A stretch of 64,000 nucleotides of DNA, taken from the NCBI GenBank assembly GCA_017548045.1, contig JAFYNR010000020.1, positions 1-64,000 on the forward strand, given 5' to 3'. Under the pieces are notes generated by a model that was not told the DNA's origin, searched no databases, and was given only the letters and a program-made list of their open reading frames with translations. A program made the position numbers and the translations under genes. This stretch comes from Clostridia bacterium. GTDB lineage: Bacteria > Bacillota > Clostridia > Oscillospirales > Acutalibacteraceae. Below, piece by piece: positions 33,836-41,515 of the stretch. Positions within the stretch are counted from its first letter, which is position 1; each line of letters starts with the position of its first letter.

Positions 33836-35544
33836 CAGGAAATTGCCTCCTTTGCACTTTCCTTTTGAAGTTTCATAAAGTCGATTTTGTTATATGCCGT
33901 CTTGGGAAGGATATCAACAAATTCATAAAGATAGGGAACGCTGTAATGCATAAGCTTTTTCTTGCAGTATGCCTTGATTTCAGCTTTGGTTTCGTCGTTG
34001 CCTTCTTTGCCGTTTTTAAGGATAACGTAAGCCTTTGCAACTTCCTTCTTATACTGGTGAGGAACGGGAACAACAACGCACTTTTCAACAAAATCAAGCT
34101 CCTCGACAACCTTTTCAATCTGTGTGGGGTATACGTTGAAGCCTGAGGTAATCATCATACGCTTGATGCGGAGCTTGTAGTGAACGAAGCCGTCCTCGTC
34201 GATTGAAGCCATATCGCCTGTGTGAAGCCAGATTTTGCCGTCTGCGTGAGTGCGCAGGGTGCTTGCGGTTTCTTCGGGGTTGTTTCTGTAACCAATCATA
34301 ACGGTGGGGCCGCTTACGCAAAGCTCGCCGTCCTCGTTTGCAGGCAGAACGTTGGTTGTGCCGGGCTCAACGATGCACATTTCGGTGCCGATAAGGGGCT
34401 TGCCGATGGTGCCGGATTTGTAGCAATCGCCGACTGAAAGGCTCAATGCCGCAAGACCCTCGGTCATACCGTAGCCTTCGCAGAGCTTGACGTCGGAATT
34501 GTGGGCGGCAAGGAAATCGTTAACGCTCTTTTCAAGCTTTACGGGGAGAGTATCGCCGCCGCTGACCGCATATTTGAGGAAAGAGAAATCGATTTTGTCA
34601 ATACCTTTTGCTTTAAGGAGTGCATCGTAAAGGGTAGGTACGCCGAAAAGCATAGAGGGCTTGTATTTTTTGATTATGCTTGTGAACTGCTTTGCGTTGA
34701 ACTGGGGGATAAGCACTGAGCAGGCACCGAAGCAGAAGGAAACGTGAACACATACGCCCAGACCGAAGCCGTGGAATATAGGCAGAATTGCAAGAATCTT
34801 ATCCTCAGCGTGAACGTCGCGGAGAGTAAGAACAGCCTGAATGCCGAAGGCGTTGAAATTGCTGTTTGAAATCATAATGTCCTTGGGTGTGCCTGTTGTG
34901 CCGCCGCTGTGAAGAATAACCGCAACCTCTTTGTTCTGCTTGCCTGTGGGGGTGTATTCCTTCACCAGCTTTGAATTCTTCACGAAATCGTTCCAGGCAA
35001 TGTATCTCTTATCCTTCTTGTCATACTTGAAATCCTTGATGCACTTGAGGGCATAAAGCTTTTTCATAACGAAGGGCATTGAGTTGCCGGGTGTTGCAAC
35101 GATAACGGTTCTGAGCTTTGTTTCGTCAATGATGTTTGCGATTTTCTCCATACAGATGTTAACTGCAAGAAGAACGGTACTGTTTACTCTGTTGATGTGG
35201 TTTCTGATTTCCTCCTGCGCCGAAAGGGGATGAAGAATGTTTGAAACCGCGCCGATTCTGTTGAGAGCGTAAATGCTGATAACAGCCTCGGGAGTGTTGG
35301 GCATAACGATGGTTACGATATCGCCCTTCTTAACGCCTGCCGCCGCATAGGAAGCCGAAACCTTTTCGATTTTCTTCATAAGCTCACGGTAGGTGCATTT
35401 TGTGCCGAAATATTCGTATGCGTAGGTGTCGGGCTGATTTTCGGCTGTGACCTTCAGCATTCCGAACATTGATACGTCGGGAATGTCAAAGCCGAGAGGA
35501 GAGTCGGGATTTTCGAATTTGAAAAACGGATTCTGATTTTTCAT
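33835..35544 (-). CDS. Long-chain acyl-CoA synthetase-like AMP-forming ligase
   Basis: 569 residues. AVILHSGGTTGTPKDIMISN is the AMP-binding P-loop, YGMTEGLAALS motif A5, and LHTGDMASIDEDGFVHYKLRIKRMMITSGFNVYP motif A7-A8 across the hinge. The C-terminal catalytic Lys is in KTAYNKIDF, a variant of the usual SGKIDR. It would charge fatty acids for the coupled PlsC. The start follows GAGGT, 20 bases downstream of the small membrane-protein gene. Confidence 0.9.
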   Translation of the reverse strand: MKNQNPFFKFENPDSPLGFDIPDVSMFGMLKVTAENQPDTYAYEYFGTKCTYRELMKKIEKVSASYAAAGVKKGDIVTIVMPNTPEAVISIYALNRIGAVSNILHPLSAQEEIRNHINRVNSTVLLAVNICMEKIANIIDETKLRTVIVATPGNSMPFVMKKLYALKCIKDFKYDKKDKRYIAWNDFVKNSKLVKEYTPTGKQNKEVAVILHSGGTTGTPKDIMISNSNFNAFGIQAVLTLRDVHAEDKILAILPIFHGFGLGVCVHVSFCFGACSVLIPQFNAKQFTSIIKKYKPSMLFGVPTLYDALLKAKGIDKIDFSFLKYAVSGGDTLPVKLEKSVNDFLAAHNSDVKLCEGYGMTEGLAALSLSVGDCYKSGTIGKPLIGTEMCIVEPGTTNVLPANEDGELCVSGPTVMIGYRNNPEETASTLRTHADGKIWLHTGDMASIDEDGFVHYKLRIKRMMITSGFNVYPTQIEKVVEELDFVEKCVVVPVPHQYKKEVAKAYVILKNGKEGNDETKAEIKAYCKKKLMHYSVPYLYEFVDILPKTAYNKIDFMKLQKESAKEAIS

Positions 35545-35564
35545 TTTTTACCTCACTTGTCTCT

Positions 35565-35771
35565 TTATCTTGATTTATTTCTTACGTAGGGAATAACAAA
35601 GCCTGCCGCAATGGCAACCGCAATTCCTGCAGCGGCGGCACGCTTTTTGGTTATTATATTTTTGCTGTCGGCACTCTTGATAAGTCTGCCTGTGATTTCC
35701 GCCTTATCCTCGGGGGAGAGAGCAACGGAGCTGATGATTTTCATAAATTCCGCAGTCTGGATATCTGTCAT
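35565..35771 (-). CDS. Tiny single-pass membrane protein, candidate anti-sigma factor
   Basis: 68 residues from ATG 35771, one base after the stop of the ECF sigma gene. Residues 1-42 are soluble and helical (TAEFMKIISSVALSPEDKAEITGRLIKSADS). Residues about 48-62 form one short membrane helix (AAAAGIAVAIAAGFVIPYV) with a basic tail. Position and topology suggest regulation of the sigma factor, but it is far smaller than usual anti-sigma proteins and has no known motif. Confidence 0.6.
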   Translation of the reverse strand: MTDIQTAEFMKIISSVALSPEDKAEITGRLIKSADSKNIITKKRAAAAGIAVAIAAGFVIPYVRNKSR

Positions 35772-35772
35772 A

Positions 35773-36255
35773 TTATTCTGTCCTTTCAATTTCATTCTTG
35801 AGAAGTGCTCTGCCTTTTTGCAGACGCTTCTTTACGGCGTCCTCGCTTATGCCAAGAATTTCAGCGATTTCACTGCATTTGTAGCCTTCTGCATAATGTA
35901 GGGTCATAACGGGTTTATATTTTGCCGGCAGAGCCGAAATGATTTCGAAGGCTTCGAAGTCGCTTTCGGGAATACCTGCGGATTTGACTTCCTCGAGGCT
36001 CAGCGTATGCCGCCTTATCCGAAGCTTGAACATATTTTTGCTTATGTTTGCGGATACTCTGATAAGCCACGCCTTGCGGTGCTCCTCGTCGGTGAATTCG
36101 GGGGCCTTGGTCATATATTTCATAAAGGTATCCTGAACGGCATCCTCGGCATCGTCCTTGTTGCAGAGAATACAGTATGCGATTCTGAAAATCATCGAGC
36201 CGTAGCGGTCAACAAGCTCGCTTATTTCTTCGTTGGTGAATCTGCGTTCAGCCAT
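35773..36255 (-). CDS. ECF-family RNA polymerase sigma factor
   Basis: 160 residues. Region 2: YGSMIFRIAYCILCNKDDAEDAVQDTFMKYM and HRKAWLIRVSANISKNMFK. Region 4: LPAKYKPVMTLHYAEGYKCSEIAEILGISEDAVKKRLQKGRALLKNEI. ATG 36255 lies behind AAAGGGGG; upstream in-frame codons lack a site. It heads the operon with the tiny membrane protein, acyl-CoA ligase and plsC. A small palindrome CGGATAGGATATCCG is present in its leader (36280-36294). Confidence 0.94.
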   Translation of the reverse strand: MAERRFTNEEISELVDRYGSMIFRIAYCILCNKDDAEDAVQDTFMKYMTKAPEFTDEEHRKAWLIRVSANISKNMFKLRIRRHTLSLEEVKSAGIPESDFEAFEIISALPAKYKPVMTLHYAEGYKCSEIAEILGISEDAVKKRLQKGRALLKNEIERTE

Positions 36256-36375
36256 AAATATGCCCCCTTTCATCAAAATCGGATAGGATATCCGAAAAGA
36301 CACCCATATATAAAACAATTATAATATACAAAAGGTGAATTTTATTTTTTTAACAAATTGTAAACAATTTTTTGC

Positions 36376-36404
36376 TTGACAAAAGAACAAACGTTCTCTA
36401 AAAT
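36376..36404 (+). promoter_or_regulatory. LexA-box promoter of the split RepA-type gene
   Basis: TTGACA (36376-36381), 17 bp, TAAAAT (36399-36404). The spacer contains AGAACAAACGTTCT (36384-36397), which fits the Gram-positive LexA operator core GAAC-N4-GTTC. LexA bound here would block RNA polymerase, so damage-induced expression is predicted. Confidence 0.7.
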
Positions 36405-36450
36405 AGTGGGCGTGGAGATGACTTCACAATATGTTTACGGAGGTAAAAAT

Positions 36451-36492
36451 TTGAATAAAGGAGAAAATTCCGAGGCTTTCTATACTTTTTGA
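36451..36492 (+). pseudogene. 5' fragment of the RepA_N-type gene, cut by the MITE
   Basis: From TTG 36451 (GGAGG at 36439-36443, seven-base spacing) the frame reads MNKGENSEAFYTF and stops inside the inserted element. An in-frame ATG at 36418 would add 11 residues. Removing the 274-bp element and one TATA copy joins this frame to the downstream gene as ...NSEAFYKIPKFLFGDEY. That restores the FYxIPKxLF start expected of RepA_N proteins. Confidence 0.75.
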
Positions 36493-36758
36493 AACGATAA
36501 TCCCATAAGTCTGAAATACAACAATATCACGCACATTCGGGCATTTTTCTCTTTGACATACGCCCGTATGCCTGCATCGAAGAAATGCCCGACTGCACGC
36601 AATCTGTTGCATTTCAGATGCAAAGCAGTTTTGAACGAGAAAATTTTTGCCGTGTCAAGGCGAAAATTTGCAGAAATACGAGGCTATTTCAAGAATTTTC
36701 AACGCAGACAGGGCGGAAAGGTTCCGTTCAAAACCTTATCGATTACCGTTTCAAAAAG
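36485..36758. mobile_element. MITE-like 274-bp insertion with 18-bp terminal inverted repeats
   Basis: Left end CTTTTTGAAACGATAATC (36485-36502) and right end GATTACCGTTTCAAAAAG (36741-36758) are inverted repeats matching at 17 of 18 positions. Both sides are flanked by TATA (36481-36484 and 36759-36762), a target duplication. It has no transposase gene, so it is non-autonomous. If the duplication is scored as TA only, the ends would be two bases longer and a mariner/IS630-type origin is possible, but only the TATA reading restores the host gene frame. Confidence 0.8.
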
Positions 36759-37562
36759 TATAAGATTCCCAAATTCCTTTTCGGCGATGAATACAGAAAC
36801 ATTCTTTCAACCGATGCAAAGCTGCTTTACGGTCTGCTTCTTGACAGATCACATCTTTCTGCAAAGAACGGCTGGGTTGCACGGGACGGAAGGGTGTTTC
36901 TTTATTTTACCGTTGCGGAGGCGGCAGAGAAGCTTTCCTTCGGCAAGGATAAAATACTGAGTCTTTTCAGAGAAATTGAAAAAGCGGGGCTGATTGAACG
37001 CAGGCGGCTGGGTCTGGGCAAACCGTCTGTTATTTACTTTCAGAAGCATAGCGGAAAAACCGACTTCAGCAAGTCGGAAAATACGGATTCAGAAGGTCGG
37101 GAAATCAGAATTCAGCAAGTCGGGAAATCAGAATGTAATAATAACGAATATAGTAATAATGATTTTAATAATAACAATCCATCAATCTGCGGTGAGGGAT
37201 ACGATGAGATACGAATGAGAGTTGAGGAGCAGGTTGATTATGATTATCTTTGCTCCGTAAGGGATAAAATTGCCGTTGACGAAATAATAACGGTTATCTG
37301 CGACACCCTTTACGGTAAATCCGAAAAGATAAGAATAGGCGGCGAGCTTATGAGCAGAAGGGTTGTTGAAGCCAGATTTGCAAAGCTTGATGCGGATTAC
37401 GTATGCTACGTTATCGACAGCCTTGAAAAGAACACCGCTTCGGTGAGAAACATAAAATCGTATATGCTTACCGCCCTTTACAATGCGCCTGCAACCTGCG
37501 ACCATTATTACCGTGCACTGGTGAATAACGATTTATACGGCAAAGCGGATTTCAATGCGTGA
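36585..37562 (+). CDS. RepA_N / DUF6017-type replication-initiator-like protein with a MITE-derived N-terminus
   Basis: The open frame has 325 codons, but residues 1-58 are encoded by the inserted element and are not homologous to the family. Residues 59 to about 135 (YKIPKFLFGDEYRNILSTDAKLLYGLLLDR ... FTVAEAAEKLSFGKDKILSLFREIEKAGLIERRRLG) form the RepA_N winged-helix domain of plasmid and mobile-element initiators. An Asn/Ser-rich linker (about 155-200) leads to a C-terminal DUF6017-like helical domain ending in IKSYMLTALYNAP. The frame stayed open to its end, so the insertion is recent or a chimera is made from ATG 36585. No ribosome site is obvious there. It is probably non-functional, or only weakly expressed. 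Confidence 0.7.
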   Translation: MPDCTQSVAFQMQSSFERENFCRVKAKICRNTRLFQEFSTQTGRKGSVQNLIDYRFKKYKIPKFLFGDEYRNILSTDAKLLYGLLLDRSHLSAKNGWVARDGRVFLYFTVAEAAEKLSFGKDKILSLFREIEKAGLIERRRLGLGKPSVIYFQKHSGKTDFSKSENTDSEGREIRIQQVGKSECNNNEYSNNDFNNNNPSICGEGYDEIRMRVEEQVDYDYLCSVRDKIAVDEIITVICDTLYGKSEKIRIGGELMSRRVVEARFAKLDADYVCYVIDSLEKNTASVRNIKSYMLTALYNAPATCDHYYRALVNNDLYGKADFNA

Positions 37563-37647
37563 TTATTCACTGTTCATTATTCACTTTTCACTTAAAATCG
37601 AAGCTTGTTTCCTGCAAAAAAACCTAAAAAATTTTTCTGAAACCCTA

Positions 37648-37676
37648 TTGACAAAACGAAAAATATGGTATATTAT
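37648..37676 (+). promoter_or_regulatory. Promoter of the sodium:solute symporter gene
   Basis: TTGACA (37648-37653), 17 bp, TATTAT (37671-37676). The upstream 37563-37600 stretch has degenerate TTCACT-type short repeats. Confidence 0.75.
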
Positions 37677-37680
37677 GTAG

Positions 37681-37715
37681 TCACGCTTTAACGCTTTTAT
37701 GCGTTAAAGCAGTGA
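37681..37715 (+). promoter_or_regulatory. 5'-end hairpin in the symporter leader
   Basis: GCTTTAACGC (37685-37694) pairs perfectly with GCGTTAAAGC (37701-37710), extended by TCAC/GTGA with one bulge. It starts at or just after the predicted transcription start. It may stabilise the mRNA or be a regulator site. A related ATTAAAGCGTTAAA stands before the glutamate dehydrogenase gene (61270-61283). Confidence 0.6.
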
Positions 37716-37737
37716 TGGTTAAAAGGAATGAAGTGAA

Positions 37738-39285
37738 GTGAGCGAAAAAACAGCAATCTGGCTGACTATAGGTGTTTACATTGTTCTTATGGCGGTTATC
37801 GGCATCACACAGGGCAAAAAGGCTAAAAGCATTGCCGACCTTACCGTAGGCGGCAGAAATGCAGGCGCGTGGCTTTCAGCTCTTTCATACGGCACAGCCT
37901 ATTTCTCAGCGGTTATGTTCGTAGGCTATGCAGGCGGCACGGGTAAGGCTTACGGCCTTTGGGGTGTGCTTGCAGGTATCGGCAACGCTGTTTTCGGCTC
38001 CTGGCTTGCATGGAAGGTGCTTGCACGCAGAACGAGAGATGCTTCGTCAAGGCTCAAGCTCAAAACAATGCCTCAGTATCTTGACAAGCGTTACACCAGC
38101 ACTGCTATGAAGCTTTTTGCTTGTATCGTAATTTTTGTTTTTCTTGTTCCTTATTCGGCATCCGTTTACAAGGGTCTTGCCTCGGTTGCGGAGGTTCTTC
38201 TCGGTATCAACGTTGATGTATGTATGATTATTATTGCGGTTGTTGCCGCATTCCTGCTTATTTTCGGCGGCTATCTTGTTCAGGCAAGGGCAGACTTTAT
38301 GCAGGGTATCGTAATGATGGTGGGCATTGTGCTCCTTATCGTCTGCGTTGTGCGCTGTGAAGCCGTAGGCGGCTTTGAGGGTCTTGCAGAGTATATGGAA
38401 ACTCAGGGTGTGCAGCCTTGTGCAGAAAACGGACTTCCTCAGCTTAGCGCATCCCAGTGGATATCACTGTTTGCAACCGTGCTTATGACCAGCTTCGGTA
38501 CCTGGGGACTTCCTCAGATGGTTACAAAGTATTTCGGCATCAAGGATGACAAGCAGGCTAAAAAGGGTATCACCATTTCAACCTTCTTCGCGGTTCTCGT
38601 TGCAGGCGGCGGCTACTTCATCGGCTCACTCTGTTACAGATTCTTCACCTTTGAACAGCTTAACAATCCTGCCGCAGAGGGCTATATAGCTCAGGACTAT
38701 ATCGTTCCCCATATGCTTGCACAGTCGGAGCTTCCCTCAGTGCTTCTGGGTGTGGTTCTTGTTCTTCTCATAGCAGCATCCGTATCAACCCTCTGCTCCG
38801 TTACCCTTACCGCAAGCTCAACTCTTACCATTGACTTCATAAAGCATTTCAAAAAGGATATGAGCGAGAAAAAAACTTCGTTTACAATTAAGGTTTTATG
38901 TGTTATATTTGTAATATGCTCCTATCTTATCGCTAATTCCGATACTCCCATTCTCGATATGATGAGTTACTCCTGGGGTATCATTTCAGGCTCCTTCCTG
39001 GCACCCTACGTTATCTCCCTCTTCTGGAAGAAGATGAACAAAAACGGTGCCTGGGCAGGTATCATCGGCGGCTTCCTCATTGCTCTCGTGCCTGCGGCGG
39101 CAAAGATTATCAGCGGTTTTGCCGCAAACGATACTATCGTTTCTCTTGCAGGCAAAGGCCCACTCTTCGCCTGCATAGCAATGGTTGCTTCCGTAATCAT
39201 CTGCGTTGCCGTCAGTGCAGTTACGAAGGATGCCAACGAAAAAGAAACCGAATTCTTCTACAACGGTGTTGTTGAAGCAGAATAA
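37738..39285 (+). CDS. Sodium:solute symporter (SSS/SLC5 family)
   Basis: 515 residues from GTG 37738. About 13 membrane helices with the LeuT-type inverted repeat. DLTVGGRNAGAWLSALSYGTAYFSAVMFVGYAGG near the start and GTWGLPQMVTKYFGIKDDKQAKKG are typical of the family, which includes PutP and PanF. It imports an organic solute with Na+. The downstream CoA ligases and ferredoxin oxidoreductase suggest a carboxylate (aryl or branched acid) substrate. This matches the Na+-type V-ATPase in the same genome. Confidence 0.9.
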   Translation: MSEKTAIWLTIGVYIVLMAVIGITQGKKAKSIADLTVGGRNAGAWLSALSYGTAYFSAVMFVGYAGGTGKAYGLWGVLAGIGNAVFGSWLAWKVLARRTRDASSRLKLKTMPQYLDKRYTSTAMKLFACIVIFVFLVPYSASVYKGLASVAEVLLGINVDVCMIIIAVVAAFLLIFGGYLVQARADFMQGIVMMVGIVLLIVCVVRCEAVGGFEGLAEYMETQGVQPCAENGLPQLSASQWISLFATVLMTSFGTWGLPQMVTKYFGIKDDKQAKKGITISTFFAVLVAGGGYFIGSLCYRFFTFEQLNNPAAEGYIAQDYIVPHMLAQSELPSVLLGVVLVLLIAASVSTLCSVTLTASSTLTIDFIKHFKKDMSEKKTSFTIKVLCVIFVICSYLIANSDTPILDMMSYSWGIISGSFLAPYVISLFWKKMNKNGAWAGIIGGFLIALVPAAAKIISGFAANDTIVSLAGKGPLFACIAMVASVIICVAVSAVTKDANEKETEFFYNGVVEAE

Positions 39286-39359
39286 AAAAGTATATTTTTT
39301 CATAAACGGAATGCTTTGCGGCGTTCCGTTTGTGGTGTTTATAAGGAAGGTAAAATTTT

Positions 39360-41006
39360 ATGCCCATTACAGAATTTCTTGAAAGAAATGCACAGCTTTA
39401 CAAGGACGACGTTGCCCTTGTGGAGATTAATCCCGAATTGCAGGAGAAAAGCCGTGTGACCTGGCGCGAATATTCGCTTATCGAGCAGGGCGCAAACGGC
39501 GACGGCAGAAGCGAAATCACCTGGGAGGATTTTGATAAAAAAGCAAACCGCTTTGCAAATCTTCTTCTTTCCAGAGGTATCAAGAAGGGCGACAGAGTTG
39601 CGGTTCTTCTTATGAACTGCCTTGAATATCTGCCCGTATATTTCGGTATTCTCAAAACAGGTGCACTTGTAGTGCCCCTCAACTACCGCTACACTGCGGA
39701 TGAAATCAAATACTGCCTCAAGCTTTCCGAAAGCGATGCCATTGTTTTCGGCCCCGAATTCACAGGCAGAATGGAGCAGATTTCAGACAGAATTCCCAAG
39801 GTAAGGCTCCGCTTCTATATCGGCTCGGATTGCCCCACCTTTGCGGAAAGCTACAATAAGCTTGTTACATACTGCACGTCCAAGAAGCCCGACATCGAAA
39901 TCAGCGACGATGACCACGCTGCAATCTATTTTTCATCGGGCACAACGGGCTTCCCCAAGGCTATTCTTCACGCTCACAAGGCGCTTGTTCATTCCTGTAA
40001 ATGTGAGCAGGCTCACCATTCCCAGACAAAGGACGACGTATTCCTCTGCATACCGCCTCTCTACCATACAGGCGCAAAAATGCATTGGTTCGGCAGCCTT
40101 CTCTCGGGCGGTAAGGCGGTTCTTCTCAAGGGCGCAAAGCCCGAATGGATTATCAAGGCCGTTTCGGAAGAAAAGTGCACAATCGTATGGCTTCTCGTGC
40201 CCTGGGCACAGGATATGCTTGACGCCATTGACAGGGGAGATATTGAGCTTGACAGATATACTCTTGACCAGTGGAGGCTTATGCACGTAGGTGCACAGCC
40301 CGTTCCTCCCAGCCTTATCAAGAGATGGCTTAGCGTATTCCCTCACCATCAGTATGATACAAACTACGGCCTGAGCGAATCAATCGGCCCCGGCTGTGTT
40401 CACCTTGGTGTTGAAAACGTTCACAAGGTAGGTGCAATCGGTAAGGCAGGCTACGGCTGGGAAACGAAGATTATTGACGAAAACGGCAACGAGGTTGCAA
40501 GGGGCGACGTAGGCGAGCTTGCGGTTAAAGGCCCCGGCGTAATGCTCTGCTACTTCAACGATGAAAAGGCAACCAACGAGGTGCTTCACGGCGAATGGCT
40601 CTACACCGGCGATATGGCACAGGAGGATGAGGACGGCTTCATTTATCTTGTTGACCGTAAGAAGGACGTTATCATTTCCGGCGGTGAAAACCTTTATCCC
40701 GTTCAGATTGAAGATTTCCTGCGTAAGCACGAGGCAATAAAGGACGTTGCGGTTATCGGTCTTCCCGATGCACGTCTGGGCGAAATTGCCGCCGCCGTTA
40801 TTGAAATCAAGGAGGGCTTTACCGCAGACGAGGATGATATCAACGATTTCTGCCGCGACCTGCCCAGATACAAAAGACCTCATAAGCTTATTTTTGCAGA
40901 AGTTCCCCGCAACCCCACGGGCAAGATTGAAAAGCCCAAGCTCCGCAAGATTTACTGCGGCGAAAGCGTTGTTGCAACTCAGGTTGAAATGAAGGTTAAC
41001 AAATAA
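39360..41006 (+). CDS. AMP-forming acyl-CoA ligase (class I adenylate-forming)
   Basis: 548 residues. IYFSSGTTGFPKAILHAH is the P-loop, YGLSESIGPG motif A5, LYTGDMAQEDEDGFIYLVDRKKDVIISGGENLYPVQIE the hinge region and PRNPTGKIEKPKLRKIY carries the catalytic Lys. Substrate not predictable; fatty, aryl or cinnamate-type acids are possible. A stem-loop AAACGGAA/TTCCGTTT (39304-39331) separates it from the symporter gene. Its stop overlaps the MaoC start by one base. Confidence 0.9.
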   Translation: MPITEFLERNAQLYKDDVALVEINPELQEKSRVTWREYSLIEQGANGDGRSEITWEDFDKKANRFANLLLSRGIKKGDRVAVLLMNCLEYLPVYFGILKTGALVVPLNYRYTADEIKYCLKLSESDAIVFGPEFTGRMEQISDRIPKVRLRFYIGSDCPTFAESYNKLVTYCTSKKPDIEISDDDHAAIYFSSGTTGFPKAILHAHKALVHSCKCEQAHHSQTKDDVFLCIPPLYHTGAKMHWFGSLLSGGKAVLLKGAKPEWIIKAVSEEKCTIVWLLVPWAQDMLDAIDRGDIELDRYTLDQWRLMHVGAQPVPPSLIKRWLSVFPHHQYDTNYGLSESIGPGCVHLGVENVHKVGAIGKAGYGWETKIIDENGNEVARGDVGELAVKGPGVMLCYFNDEKATNEVLHGEWLYTGDMAQEDEDGFIYLVDRKKDVIISGGENLYPVQIEDFLRKHEAIKDVAVIGLPDARLGEIAAAVIEIKEGFTADEDDINDFCRDLPRYKRPHKLIFAEVPRNPTGKIEKPKLRKIYCGESVVATQVEMKVNK

Positions 41007-41446
41007 TGTATTTTGAAGATTTTGTTCTTGACAGCGTTATCGGAATTCCGCCCGTGCGTATCTGCAAGAAGGATATGCTTGATTTCGGGCTGAAGTATGA
41101 TAATATCCCCATTCATACCGATGAGGAATATGCGGCGTCAACCCATTTCGGCAGGCTGATTGCACCGGGAGTTATGTCATTTATGACGGTGTGGGCAAAA
41201 TTTCTTGAAAACGATATTTTTGCCGATGAGCTTCTGGCAGGCAAATCCACCAAAATCGAGTGGTTCAGACCTGTTTTTGCAGAGGATGAGCTGACGGGCA
41301 AGGCGGTTGTGACAAGGCTTACCGAGCGCAATGCAAAAAACGGAATCGTTGAGGTTACCTTTTACGTCACGAATCAGCAGGGCGAGCTTGTGCTGACGGA
41401 CGTAACGGAGGTAATTGTGAAGCGCAGGCTGAACTCCTCAAATTAA
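41006..41446 (+). CDS. MaoC-like hotdog-fold dehydratase
   Basis: 146 residues. The (R)-enoyl-CoA hydratase motif YDNIPIHTDEEYA carries Asp32 and His37, followed by FGRLIAPGVMSFM, as in MaoC proteins. It likely hydrates or dehydrates an acyl-CoA made by the overlapping ligase gene. It is translationally coupled to the ligase (TAATG). Confidence 0.88.
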   Translation: MYFEDFVLDSVIGIPPVRICKKDMLDFGLKYDNIPIHTDEEYAASTHFGRLIAPGVMSFMTVWAKFLENDIFADELLAGKSTKIEWFRPVFAEDELTGKAVVTRLTERNAKNGIVEVTFYVTNQQGELVLTDVTEVIVKRRLNSSN

Positions 41447-41449
41447 TTC

Positions 41450-41478
41450 TTGCAACATATACATAAATATGGTATAAT
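41450..41478 (+). promoter_or_regulatory. Internal promoter before iorA
   Basis: TTGCAA (41450-41455), 17 bp, TATAAT (41473-41478), giving iorAB-paaK-ACT a start of its own. Confidence 0.65.
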
Positions 41479-41515
41479 TATTCATCAATATAAACAGAGA
41501 TTAGGAGGAAACAGG

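Noticed and set aside
36418-36492. 24-codon SOS-induced leader peptide
   Set aside because: It is better explained as the 5' end of the RepA_N gene cut by the MITE, because excision restores one continuous frame.
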